Shown here piece after piece: positions 31,641 to 40,345 of a DNA stretch of 64,000 nucleotides (its first letter is position 1; each line of letters begins with the position of its first letter). A program made the translations under genes and the position numbers. Origin of the DNA: Piezodorus guildinii (lineage: Eukaryota; Arthropoda; Insecta; Hemiptera; Pentatomidae); the NCBI GenBank assembly GCA_023052935.1, contig CM041293.1, positions 177,683,600 through 177,747,599 of the forward strand. The letters are read 5' to 3'. The notes beneath the pieces are model-generated. The model made no database searches. It worked only from the letters and a program-made list of their open reading frames with translations, and was not told the DNA's origin.

Positions 31641-33153
31641 AAAAGCTTTTAATTTCTTTTTCATTTTTAGGGAGTTTAAAATCTTTTACTGCTTTTATCT
31701 TTTCTGGATTAGGTTCTATGCCGCGTTCGCTGATAATATGTCCGAGGAATAACAATTCTTTCTTGCAAAATTCTGTCTTATCGAGCTGAATCTTTAAGTT
31801 ATGTTTTTCTAACTTTTTAAGAGTTTCTTCTAAATGTTTCCAATGATCTTTGTAATTTTCAGAAAAAATTATAATATCGTCCATATAGACTAAAACGTTA
31901 ATAGAATCTGAAAAAATGATATTCATGGCTCTTTGAAACGTTGCTGGGGCATTACTGAGTCCAAATGGCATGCGAAGGAATTCAAAGTGGCCTTGATCTG
32001 TAGAAAATGCTGTTTTTGGGATAGAACTTTCTTCGACTTTTATTTGATGGAAGCCTGAGCAAAGGTCCATTGCTGTAAATATCGTCGCTTTTCCTAATTT
32101 GCCTAAAAGGTCTTCAATATTAGGAATGGGGAATTTATCCGGGGTTGTTTCTCGATTTAATTTCCTGTAATCAATCACCATTCGTATTTTTCTTTTTCCT
32201 GATGCGTCTGGCTTTTTCGGGACAATCCAAACGGGAGAATTGTAAGGGGAATTGCTGGGTCTTATTATTTTGGATTCTAACATCTTTTTAATTTCTTCCT
32301 TAATATTTTCTTTGAATTGGTGGGGATATCTGTAATTTTTCGAATATATCGGGTCTTCGGTTTTTGTTTTAATCTTATGCTCCAATAAATCAGTGGCTGA
32401 AAGGGGATCATTTTCAGTCTTAAATACTGATGGATATTTCGATAATAATTTAATTAAATTTGATTTTTCTTGAGGAGGTATATGGTCGGTTCTGATTAGT
32501 TGGGGGATTTGTTTTATTATTTCATGGTTTCCTTTTTTATTAGAATCTGTTAATTCTACTTCTTCTTTTTGCAAATAGTATAAAGGTAAATATATGGTTT
32601 CGTTAACTTTACTGTCGATTATTATATTTTGATCATAGATGCCAGGTTTAATTTTAATCTTATCATCTTCATAGTCAATAAAATATAGATTTTTATTTTG
32701 TTCTACTTTTATCTGATTTTCGCCTTCTTTCAAAACTAATTTTAAAACTTCGTCTTCCATAATAAAATCAAACTCTGTATAGCGAGTTTTTATTTTGTTG
32801 GTTTCGAAATCGATATTAAATTTCATTTCCCTCATTGTCTCATTTCCTAGTAGTATTTCGTAATTGGGACTGAAATTAAATAGATAAAATTTTATTTTTT
32901 CGGGGTTTTTAAGAAAATTATTTCTGCAATAAACTGAAATAGATTCCGTGCCAAGTTCTTCTCCGGTTGCTGTTTTTATTGTAAAATTTTCTTTTTCTCT
33001 TTCAACATCTGGTGGTACAATGTCTGGTCTTATATAATTCTTCCAAGATCCGGTATCAATAAGCCATTTACGATTCGCGTGGTCTTTAACATAAGGCAGT
33101 TGGCTTTTATTCTCTTCTTTTATGTGTTTTGATTGTCTGGCGGGCCTTTCTCT
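31639..33153 (-). CDS. pol: Errantivirus pol, first part (protease, RT)
   Basis: Read from the gag-pol slippage site at 33153, 106 codons lead without a stop to the first Met at 32835 and on to a stop at 31639. The protease has the LIDTGSW loop near 32990-33070, then a spacer, then reverse transcriptase with the palm motifs FTAMDLCSGFHQI, LRMPFGLSNAP and the catalytic LVYMDDIIIFS. The frame ends at NEKEIKSF because a run of four T (31641-31644 complement) appears one base short of what is needed to continue into the connection domain that follows immediately in the next frame. Known role: polyprotein processing and genomic RNA copying. Confidence 0.9.
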   Translation of the reverse strand, partial: RERPARQSKHIKEENKSQLPYVKDHANRKWLIDTGSWKNYIRPDIVPPDVEREKENFTIKTATGEELGTESISVYCRNNFLKNPEKIKFYLFNFSPNYEILLGNETMREMKFNIDFETNKIKTRYTEFDFIMEDEVLKLVLKEGENQIKVEQNKNLYFIDYEDDKIKIKPGIYDQNIIIDSKVNETIYLPLYYLQKEEVELTDSNKKGNHEIIKQIPQLIRTDHIPPQEKSNLIKLLSKYPSVFKTENDPLSATDLLEHKIKTKTEDPIYSKNYRYPHQFKENIKEEIKKMLESKIIRPSNSPYNSPVWIVPKKPDASGKRKIRMVIDYRKLNRETTPDKFPIPNIEDLLGKLGKATIFTAMDLCSGFHQIKVEESSIPKTAFSTDQGHFEFLRMPFGLSNAPATFQRAMNIIFSDSINVLVYMDDIIIFSENYKDHWKHLEETLKKLEKHNLKIQLDKTEFCKKELLFLGHIISERGIEPNPEKIKAVKDFKLPKNEKEIKSF

Positions 33154-34250
33154 AAAAAAGAATTATTTGGATCTAATTTTTCTAATTTCTCTCTTAATTC
33201 TCTGATTTCTTGGTCTTTCGGGTCTTCTTGCTGAATTTGGAAATTAGGCTGTTTCGGTTTATTCCCGAATGCGCTAACTGTTCTCATGGATACAGTTGGA
33301 TTTTCATCTTTCTTATTATTATTATAATTTTGATTCCGGTATCGACCTGAACCGTTGAAATACCTTTGTTGTTCTTGACGGGGCCATTGTTGGTAATAAT
33401 TATTATTATTATTATTCTGCCGGTAGTCTTGTGGAGGTTCTTGTTGTCGATATTGATGCTCTTGTCTTTGATTATGTGGGTTATACGGGTTATTGGGATT
33501 TTGCCAATTATTAAATCGTTTGTGATGTTTTTTATCGAACCTTTTCTTATGGTCGAAGCCTCTTTTGTAATCATGTTCTCCGGGTCTTCTCATATTTCCC
33601 GAATTTATGAGGTCATCGAAGAGTAGATGGTTCTCATTCTGAATTAAATTTCTCAAATCATCTAATGTTCTTAACTTTTCTGCTTTAGTCATAAGATATG
33701 TTCTTATGTGAAGGGGCATGTTAGTGTAAAAAAAATAAAGAATACTTTTCTCTAATGCGCTAATAATTGTTTCTCTATTTGGTGTGTTTTCTATCCGATG
33801 TTTAGAAATTATTAAAGTGCGGATCTTATCAATTCTTTGAAGGAAATCAAGAGGGTGTTCCTTATGATGTATTTTGTTATTAAATAATTCATGCGATAAT
33901 TGTTCAATTGAGCGGCTGTCTCTGAAGGTTCTTTCGAGATAATTTAGTAATTCTTCAACACGACTAAATTCGCACGTTGTATTTATATAATCAGCTTCAT
34001 CCGTAAGTTTTGCTAAAAGTTTACTTAATAATCTTTGTTCGTTTAGTTCCTTAAACGAGTTGTCCGGTTTACACACAATTTGGTAAACTTGTCTACAAAC
34101 TGTCACGAATTTTAACAGATTGTGTGGATTTCCATTAAAATTAGGGATATGATCGTAGTCTGCCGATTTAATTTGAAAGCTTGCCATATTTGTAGTTAAC
34201 GTTAAATTATTTACTCGCAGGATTAAAGAATTTAAATAATCATCAGACAT
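33120..34250 (-). CDS. gag: Errantivirus Gag
   Basis: 376 codons, intact. Residues 1-210 are helical capsid-like sequence (blocks such as NFNGNPHNLLKFV, FRDSRSIEQL, HPLDFLQRIDKIRTLI). Residues 220-330 are rich in Asn, Gln, His, Tyr and Arg (KKHHKRFNNWQNPNNPYNPH). A Cys/His zinc knuckle is absent, as is usual in errantivirus Gag; the basic N/Q-rich tail probably serves RNA binding. The end contains the slippery heptamer for pol expression 33 bp before the stop. The start at 34250 follows a 361-bp leader. Confidence 0.88.
   Translation of the reverse strand: MSDDYLNSLILRVNNLTLTTNMASFQIKSADYDHIPNFNGNPHNLLKFVTVCRQVYQIVCKPDNSFKELNEQRLLSKLLAKLTDEADYINTTCEFSRVEELLNYLERTFRDSRSIEQLSHELFNNKIHHKEHPLDFLQRIDKIRTLIISKHRIENTPNRETIISALEKSILYFFYTNMPLHIRTYLMTKAEKLRTLDDLRNLIQNENHLLFDDLINSGNMRRPGEHDYKRGFDHKKRFDKKHHKRFNNWQNPNNPYNPHNQRQEHQYRQQEPPQDYRQNNNNNNYYQQWPRQEQQRYFNGSGRYRNQNYNNNKKDENPTVSMRTVSAFGNKPKQPNFQIQQEDPKDQEIRELREKLEKLDPNNSFLEKGPPDNQNT
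33153..33159 (-). promoter_or_regulatory. -1 frameshift slippery heptamer T TTT TTA
   Basis: In the gag frame the codons read TCT TTT TTA, so the heptamer is in the X XXY YYZ phase. Pol lies in the -1 frame and is open from the last base of the heptamer onward, while gag stops 33 bp later. This is the same heptamer used by HIV-1. A downstream stimulatory structure was not assessed. Confidence 0.82.
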
Positions 34251-34593
34251 AAAATTACAATAGTAAAGGAAATTAACTTACAAAAATTGAGTACGCTGTC
34301 AAAATAATCTTCGACGGGGTGTGAAGATCTGTCCTTGAGCTGGATACCTGACGACAGTGAAGTCCGGCCAAGGTTGAGTGCAGATAAGAGACTTTGCCTG
34401 CGTTGCGAGATGCTCGGGGTGAGTGAACTCGTCCAGAATCTGAAGATCTCGAAGTTGGTAGTCCTCGGTAGGTAAGCCAAAATCTTGAGTCTTCACAGGT
34501 GAGGAATCCTAGGCGGTAGTCCTAATTCTGGATTTGCGGAAAAAGTTCGGATCTGCGGAAACTCGGTTCTTAAAACTGCGATAAAAATATGCA

Positions 34594-34611
34594 GTCCCTG
34601 TTTGGGCGCCA
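34594..34611 (-). promoter_or_regulatory. Primer binding site (tRNA-Lys type)
   Basis: The minus strand reads TGGCGCCCAAACAGGGAC immediately after the 5' LTR end (CACCAAAAT). It differs by one base from the HIV tRNA-Lys3 primer site, so a lysine tRNA is the likely primer. Confidence 0.85.
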
Positions 34612-34901
34612 ATTTTGGTGTTCGTATTCGTTATTGTAAAAAAAAATATTTTATTTATTCAAAAGTTACAAAATATCGATAATAACACTTTAAAAGACAA
34701 TAATGACAATCTTGATAATAACAATATGGCTATACTAGATCTGACATAGATTACGTACCGTAATTACTGCGAGGACTTGAAGAGAGAGAGTGTTCCCTGG
34801 GAGAAGGGACAGGGTATATAAAGGTTAATAGGACTGCTGAATAAGATTCAAGGAATATGGTGTGATCTGCAGGTGCACTATGGCCTCATGGTGGCGTGAC
34901 T
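34612..34901 (-). repeat. Errantivirus 5' LTR
   Basis: 290 bp, same length and termini as the 3' LTR; one base difference noticed (GTATTCG here, GTACTCG in the other). A TATATA near 34806-34811 reads as a promoter toward gag. Confidence 0.9.
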
Positions 34902-34905
34902 CATA

Positions 34906-35105
34906 TTTATGCTTCCAGAAAATAAAGTTTTGTTTAATCTATACTTTTTTCCACCAAACGGCCTTAGAGATCGCACAAATATCATTACTCTTACTTCCCC
35001 TCATACTCCTTCCCTCCTTCTTCCTTTCCTCCCTTGAGAAAAAGAAGGGGAGAGACTATCCCCTTTCCCGAGTCCTGTTCTTTTTAGGAAGAGTTTACTG
35101 ATGGA
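34906..35105 (+). repeat. Remainder of LTR-like unit 2 and pyrimidine-rich stretch
   Basis: 34906-34970 continues the interrupted unit 2 (CCAGAAAATAAAGTTTTGTT, CACCAAACGGCC). From about 34985 a C/T-rich segment follows with no recognised content. Confidence 0.45.
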
Positions 35106-35109
35106 TCCC

Positions 35110-35460
35110 TGAAACTTTGTCCCTTAATTCCATGCCCTTCAGCGTCAGTTCTATGCCTTCCCATCCACTCCACACTCCTCCAATACATCTAGCAGTATTT
35201 TTCTCTCTACTGAATCAAAAGCTTTTTTGAAGTCAAAGGATATGTACACTATCTACCCTTCCTGAAGTCGCTTGATATTCTCCTATCTTTGAATCTATTT
35301 GTGGATTCAGCCTGTTAAATAGTGCTTTAGAGAATATTTTATAACTGACAGATAGTTGGGAAATTCCTCTGTAGTTGTTGGCATCTGTTTTTATCCTTTT
35401 TTATGCAGTAGGAGCATACTTATAGATATGCTGCATCCATTTCACTATTATCAGAACAAA
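35110..35460 (-). pseudogene. LINE reverse transcriptase fragment
   Basis: Minus-strand pieces in shifting frames read NYRGISQLSVSYKIFSKALF, NPQIDSKIGEYQ and, after a frameshift and deletion, DFKKAFDSVERKILLDVLEE. These are RT fingers/palm motifs (NYRGIxLLS...YKI; DFxKAFDSV) of a non-LTR element. It lies downstream, on the same strand, of an RNase H fragment (35470-35938), the reverse of the order expected within one LINE, so two different fragments abut here. Confidence 0.7.
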
Positions 35461-35469
35461 GTGGAGACT

Positions 35470-35938
35470 CTACCATCCCGATCCGATGCAAGCGAGGTAT
35501 ACATGGCGAGTAATCATTCTGAACCATGCAATAGCATCTCTTTTCTTCAAATCTACCAGTATCCGTTCTTCCTCCAGAAGGAGTTTGCCCCAGCGCTTGT
35601 TCAAAGAACTTTCTCTTAGGGAATACATCAGTAAAGCATGTTTTGCTCTGTTAACTTTGTCCTTAGCTCTACGATAGGAAATTTGATTGTTCTGAAGCTG
35701 CACCTTCTTTTGCTAGCTTGTCTGCTACTTCATTCCAATGAATTCTGCAGTGGCCTGGAATCCATTGAAAAAACTACCTGCATACCCTGTTGAAGTTGTT
35801 CAATTTTTGTTTGGCAGTTCTCAACGTCATTATCCTGAGACACACTTGGCTGCGTAGCTGCAATTATGGCCGCCTGTGAATCCACAAACATGACAATGCT
35901 CTTTCCATATATGTTTGAGAGAGCTTGCAATGCTAGTA
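35470..35938 (-). pseudogene. LINE RNase H fragment, downstream half (split by mariner M2)
   Basis: Minus strand: ALQALSNIYGKSIVMFVDSQ with AAIIAATQPS (RNase H beta/alpha core with the DSQAAI catalytic region), then after a one-base shift QWIPGHCRIHWNEVADKLAK (the PGH.G..GNE.AD.LAK end of LINE RNase H). Following sequence (VELRTKLTE, RAKHALLMY...RWGKLLLEEERILVD) is the post-RNase H tail. The upstream half with VYTDGSA is at 36838-36990, beyond the mariner. Frame changes show decay. Confidence 0.75.
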
Positions 35939-36837
35939 TTGGGTTGATGCAAAATTAATGCAGGTTTTTAGTAGGTATTGTAAATACGCCATATCTTTAC
36001 TTTAACCATATATATTTAATCAAAATAATTTCCATCTGAATCAATGCACTTTTGCCAACGTTCAACAAGCTTTCTTATTCCACCAGAAAAAAAATCCGAA
36101 TCCCTGGACTCAATGAAATCACGAAAAGAATTTTCAATGTCGTCCTGGTTTTGAAAATTTTTCTCCCTCAAAAAGTTGTCCAGATGCCTGAAAAAGTGGA
36201 AGTCTGTAGGAGAGAGGTCAGGTGAATAAGGCGGATGTTGGAGAACTTCGTAGCCCAACTCGTGCAGTCGTCGAAGCGTTGGTTGTGTAACGTGTGGTCT
36301 GGCGTTATCGTGGAGCAGGATCAGCCCCTTCCGATTCATCAATGCTGGGCAAAGACGTTGCAATTTTTGAGTTCCGAGTTCCGCCGCCATTTCTCGTGTG
36401 GTTTTGGTTGGGTCTTCTTCCACTTTTGACCTTAGCTGGTCGTTGTCCAGAGCAAGATGACGGCCCCGACCTTCCTTGTCTTCGAGGTCGAAATCTCCTC
36501 TGCGAAACTTCTGGAACCAACGCTGCACCGTGCACTCATTAATAGCCCCCTGACCCCACACTTCATTAATATTACGAGCCGTTTGCGCAGCGCTGCGCCC
36601 TAATTTAAATTCGTAAAAATAAATTTGACGAAAATCGCACTTTGACATTTTCGATTCAAGACCTTTGAACACACTGAACAAAACGATTTTACTAAACAAA
36701 TTCATGGTGAAAGAGAGGGTATTAGATAAGGTTTGTTTTGGTATAATAATGATCAATGTTAGGATTAGCTTTGTTTACACAATTGGAATTAAGATATTGC
36801 AATAGAGGAAACCTGCATTAATTTTGCATCAACCCAA
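35939..36837 (-). mobile_element. mariner M2, complete ends, internally deleted
   Basis: 899 bp with perfect-looking terminal repeats TTGGGTTGATGCAAAATTAA (left on +) and TTAATTTTGCATCAACCCAA (right), flanked by TA on both sides (35937-35938, 36838-36839). It interrupts a LINE RNase H domain, giving a clear before/after order. It encodes the shortened transposase at 36016-36756. Confidence 0.93.
36016..36756 (-). CDS. mariner M2 transposase, in-frame deletion
   Basis: 246 open codons from 36756; an internal Met (MSKCDFRQIYFYEFKLGRSA) is the likelier family start. The N-terminal helix-turn-helix pair is complete (AAQTARNINEVWGQGAINEC; EEDPTKTTREMAAELG). The protein then jumps straight to LCPALMNRKGLILLHDNARP, so the segment with the first catalytic Asp and the linker is missing, while the second (LLHDNARPH) and third (SPDLSPTDFH) acidic motifs remain. 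Usual mariner transposases are about 345 residues. It could bind ends but not cut; acting as a repressor is speculation. Confidence 0.85.
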   Translation of the reverse strand: MIIIIPKQTLSNTLSFTMNLFSKIVLFSVFKGLESKMSKCDFRQIYFYEFKLGRSAAQTARNINEVWGQGAINECTVQRWFQKFRRGDFDLEDKEGRGRHLALDNDQLRSKVEEDPTKTTREMAAELGTQKLQRLCPALMNRKGLILLHDNARPHVTQPTLRRLHELGYEVLQHPPYSPDLSPTDFHFFRHLDNFLREKNFQNQDDIENSFRDFIESRDSDFFSGGIRKLVERWQKCIDSDGNYFD

Positions 36838-36990
36838 TAATATAGCACGAATTTTGCTGTTGAAATTTGTAGACAATTTCCCGACCGGCTTTGAGATTTA
36901 AAATAGATGCGAGTACACGCCTGCTCTTCCATCGTAACTTGCCTGTTCAGCTGAACCATCGGTGTAGACATGGAGCCAGGGAAGGCTTGA
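36838..36990 (-). pseudogene. LINE RNase H fragment, upstream half
   Basis: Minus strand: WLHVYTDGSAEQASYDGRAG then VYSHLF and a stop. TDGSA holds the first catalytic Asp of RNase H. It runs into the mariner M2 end and continues in 35938 and below. Confidence 0.75.
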
Positions 36991-37220
36991 ATTTAGTATA
37001 CAATTGATTTAATTTATAACTTTTGCTGTTTCAGATAAATGTAACTATCAGTATTTTTTATTCTAAGAGGACTATTTGTCCTCAGTAAAATTATTTTTTT
37101 CTTTTTTAATTCATAATAGTTTTCCCAAACCTTATTCATAATCCCAAATTTCTATAGCAGTAACTTCATTTAATTTTATTTCATCCCTTAAGTGATTAAT
37201 TTTTTTATGTGTTTAAAAAG

Positions 37221-37418
37221 GTGTCTCAGTTGGTTGTGTCTGAAATAGTACGACGTACCAATATCACTGCGAGGATACAAGCTATAGAAAAATGGGCTGC
37301 TGTAGCTGATATCTCTAGGTGCTTACACAACTTCAATGGAGTCTTACAAGTATGTGCGGCATTTACCAACTCGGCAGTTTACAGGCTGAAGAAAACTTGG
37401 GAAAAAGTTTCAAAAACA
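37221..37418 (+). CDS. RasGRF: RasGRF-like, exon F (CDC25 core)
   Basis: The acceptor is TGTTTAAAAAG at 37210-37220 (weak pyrimidine tract directly upstream, T-rich further up), the donor GTAAGA at 37419. 66 codons in phase 0: VSQLVVSEIVRRTNITARIQ, then AIEKWAAVADISRCLHNFNG, then AVYRLKKTWEKVSK. The IEKWxxVADxCRxLxNFNG block is the strongest CDC25/RasGEF signature and forms much of the Ras-binding surface. Cys in the usual position is replaced by Ser (DISRCL versus DICRCL), a mild change. Confidence 0.96.
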
Positions 37419-37636
37419 GTAAGAAATATTTTTTATATTTTTGAAAATTCACAAATTTAATTTTTTTAACATAATTGTCATGTTAAATAATGGTAGAACT
37501 ACCTTATATTGTGAAAAAACTACTCATAGGTAAAACTTCAATTGTTTAGAGTTTGAAAGTCAATAATGCTTATCATCAAGAACTAATTGAGAAACAATAT
37601 CAGAAGTGGTTTATAAAGATTTGCACTAAGATTATA

Positions 37637-38865
37637 TTGGGTTGTCCGATTTTAAAAATAAAATTTATCTTTATTTTTTCTAATAAAAATGAATCACAAA
37701 TCTAATGTTTATTTATATGCCTTTATTACTCATGGAATTAACTATGTTTACATGCTGAATTCGTCTTTATTCAGGCTCAGTAGTGTAGTTAATTGCAAAT
37801 CAACATGACTGACGATTCAGTTCATTTTTTGCAATATTATGCTGTTCTTTTTTAAAAAAAGGAAAAACGCAGCCCAAACTACAAGAAAGATTTGTGCCGT
37901 GTATGGCAGCGATTAAATTGCTGATAGCACGGTTCAGAAGTGGTTTTCACGGTTTAGATCAGGAGATTTCAATTTGGGAGACCCACACTGGGCTGGCCAG
38001 AGTTTAACTCTTGACATCGAGGATATTATGACAGTCATAGCAAACAATCCATGAATTACTGTCCATGAGATAGCTGTGATGTTAAGAGCCTGCAAATCGG
38101 CCGTTTTTAATCATCTAAAGAAGACCGGGTATGTCTGTCATTATGACATTTGGGTTCCCCATGATTTCAATGAAAGGAACCTTATTGATATCCATTTTTG
38201 AAACAAGTTGTTACTGGTGACAAAAAATGGATTCTCTACATCAACGCCAGCCGAAAAAAATCTTGGTTGTTGCCTGAAACGACGCAGCTTGCAACACCAA
38301 AGGCCGATTTGCATCCAAGAAAGGTGATGCTCAGTATTTGGAGGGATTGGAAGGGACCCATACATTTTGACCTCCTTCCACAAAACCAAACTATAAATAC
38401 GGACTTTACTGCTCCCAGTTAAATCGATTGAAGGCAGCAATTGAAGAGAAACGGCCTGAGTTGGCAAATTGGAAAGGAGTGCTATTCCATCAAGAGAACA
38501 CTAGGCCCCATGTGTCTTTAAGGACTCATCAAAAGTTATTAAGCTTCAGATGGGAGGTTTTACCTCACCCGCCGTACTCTCCTGACATTACTCCTTCTGA
38601 TTTTCATCTTTTCCGTTCTCTCGAAAAATTTTCTTAAAGGGAAACCCTACTCTTCAGAAGATGACGTCAAAATGGGCCTTTTATTGTTCTTCAGGAGTAA
38701 GGACAGTGATTTTTGGAAAAAAAGGATAATGTACGTTCCGAGCCGTTGGAAAAGGGTAATCGCTAATGGTGGTAACTATTTTGTAGCTTAAATAAATATT
38801 TTTTAAGTTGTTCATCAATTTTAATTTTTGTCCAAATTTCTCTACGAACTTTCCGGACAACCCAA
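37637..38865 (+). mobile_element. mariner M3, old near-full-length copy
   Basis: 1229 bp between TTGGGTTGTCCG and CGGACAACCCAA with TA outside (37635-37636, 38866-38867). The transposase is full of stops and shifts. Recognisable parts are the HTH region near 37810-38110, VTGDKKWILYINASRKKSWL (first Asp), LHPRKVMLSIWRDWKGPIHF, KRPELANWKGVLFHQENTRP (second Asp site reads QEN instead of HDN) and PHPPYSPDITPSDFHLFRSL (third Asp). The sequence resembles the cecropia/mellifera-type mariners. It is older than M1 and M2 judging by decay. Confidence 0.85.
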
Positions 38866-38884
38866 TATAATACAAATAATAGTC

Positions 38885-39350
38885 TGAAAATAGAAAGAAT
38901 TCTCAGAATCTATAGGCCTCGGAGAATGCCTGAAGGATACATTAAGGATAGGTTGAGATGGAATCAAGAGATATACAAGGAAACAACAGTCCTAGAGAAT
39001 GACTTTAGGGTGGGAAGGCTGAGGTATGGCTATGGGCACATGGTTAGGATGAAACCTGAATGACTAAACCATAAGATTTTTCAGCAAATACATTGTCACA
39101 AAAATTTCAACAGGATATTTCTGGCAAGTTGAAGAAGATATTGAACAAGTGCGGCTAACAGGCCAAGATTGTATGAACAGAGATGAGTACAGGACACTCA
39201 ATGGTTCTTGTGGGAAAGAAGCGTTCCAAAAAGGGTCTTGCGTGGTCTGAGGAGAGAAAACATTGGCACGGAGAGCTCATGTGGGACATAAGGGAGAGGA
39301 GGAGACAGGTGAAGAGGAAGCAATAGAATTATCATAATCACATGGTCTTT
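38885..39350 (+). pseudogene. LINE 3' coding remnant
   Basis: Pieces in shifting frames: RPRRMPEGYIKDRLRWNQEI, RLRYGYGHMVRMKPE, WQVEEDIEQVRLTGQDCMNR and WSEERKHWHGELMWDIRERR. The G-H-V-x-R-M, W..DI....G and W(S/T)EERK..H order is typical for the C-terminal part of many non-LTR polymerases. Clade not determined. Confidence 0.6.
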
Positions 39351-39557
39351 AAGGCTGTTTTGTGGAAAAGAAGAAAAAAAAAAACTTATAATTTTGTAAC
39401 ATTGTGGTGAATATCAATTTCAGAAACATTAAGTAAGATTTATGTAGATGATAGTTAGTCTTGGATCATCACACTCTCTTGGATCTCACTATTTATTCAT
39501 CCTTTAAATTTATTTGAATACCTGCTCAATCATCAAAAGTTTATTAGATTCAGTTTT

Positions 39558-39826
39558 AGGGGAGAAGTTGATTCCGGATGCAGTCACCAAAACACTTAAT
39601 TTATTGGGCCAACATTTCAGCCTAAATTTTAGAGTTTCTTCGGGGCAATTGAAGTAGGGAGATCACAACTAATGATTTTATTGTGATCTCCCTCTTTTAA
39701 TCACCCTGAGGATGGCCTGAAATGTTGGCACAAATAAATTAAGTTTTATACTTAATTAAATGTTTTGATGAGTGCACCCGGAATTAACTTCTCCCCAAGT
39801 CAACACAGTCAACCATTTTCACATCA
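39558..39826. mobile_element. Second Penelope-type palindromic repeat
   Basis: Arms GGGGAGAAGTTGATTCCGGA (39558-39577) and its near complement ending GGAATTAACTTCTCCCC (39796) enclose about 200 bp, with further complementary blocks (GATCACAA..TTGTGATC) at the centre. It matches the element at 7276-7608 at low identity (AGAAGTTG, ACACTTAATTTATTGGGCC, CCTGAGGATGGCC). The outer right flank CAACACAGTCAACCATTTTC resembles 7582-7600. The hammerhead-like CCTGAAGA../GAAATGTT blocks are present in both arms. Confidence 0.55.
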
Positions 39827-39930
39827 ATAAAATTCAATATTATTTATTCTTTTCATTATTTATAAAAAATTGTTTAAATTAATTTTATACTTCTGTTTAA
39901 TTTTAATTGTAAACATATTATATTTTTCAG

Positions 39931-40128
39931 ACGAAGCAAACAATCGAAAAGTTACAGGCTATTGTTTCTTCAGACGGGAGATTTAGAAATCTGCGTGATG
40001 CCCTCCATCGTTGTGATCCTCCGTGCATCCCTTATTTAGGAATGTACCTTACAGACCTCTCATTTATTGAAGAAGGTACTCCTAACTTCACACAGGATGG
40101 TTTATTGAATTTCTCTAAAATGAGAATG
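39931..40128 (+). CDS. RasGRF: RasGRF-like, exon G (CDC25 domain)
   Basis: The acceptor is ATATTTTTCAG, the donor GTAAGT at 40129. 66 codons: [20 protein letters not shown], then [20 protein letters not shown] and [20 protein letters not shown] to FSKMRM. PC(I/V)PYLGxYLTDLxFIEEGxPN is the classic RasGEF motif shaping the nucleotide-releasing hairpin. Length again 198 bp, phase 0 at both ends. Confidence 0.97.
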
Positions 40129-40129
40129 G

Positions 40130-40345
40130 TAAGTTAACTTTTGGTTTATTATTTTCAATAATGAACCTTTGCAATTGACCAAAACAAAAAAGTTATCCCC
40201 CTAAAAATTTGAGGAATTACATATCAAGATACATTGATCCCGAATTCTAATCTTCCAAAACTACTGGACCGATTTCTTCAAAATTTGACACATAAATACC
40301 AGGGCATCCGACAATGATCCTAACACCTGGACATTGATATCAGCC
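40130..40345. other. Intron 7 start with repeat tail
   Basis: 40150-40188 repeats the A-tailed end seen at 100-176. Then comes a stretch with ACTACTGGACCGATTTCTTC, a phrase resembling those in many insect repeats. No frame recognised. Confidence 0.4.

Larger units (their letters stand above)
27418..34901 (-). mobile_element. Errantivirus (Gypsy-type endogenous retrovirus), 7.48 kb
   Basis: A full-length provirus-like element on the minus strand: 5' LTR (34612-34901), tRNA-Lys-type primer site, gag, pol with PR-RT-RNase H-IN, env and 3' LTR (27418-27707). The two 290-bp LTRs appear identical except for one C/T difference near their left end (27433), indicating a young insertion. It is flanked by a 4-bp duplication CATA (27414-27417 and 34902-34905); the interrupted site is GTACATAT, in keeping with the alternating purine-pyrimidine targets known for errantiviruses. 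Gag and env are open. Pol has a one-base frameshift and the integrase has lost its catalytic Glu, so this copy should not be autonomous. Confidence 0.93.

Noticed and set aside
33284..33626. Additional frames on both strands in the errantivirus gag region
   Set aside because: They come from the Asn/Gln-rich low-complexity coding part of gag and are shadows.
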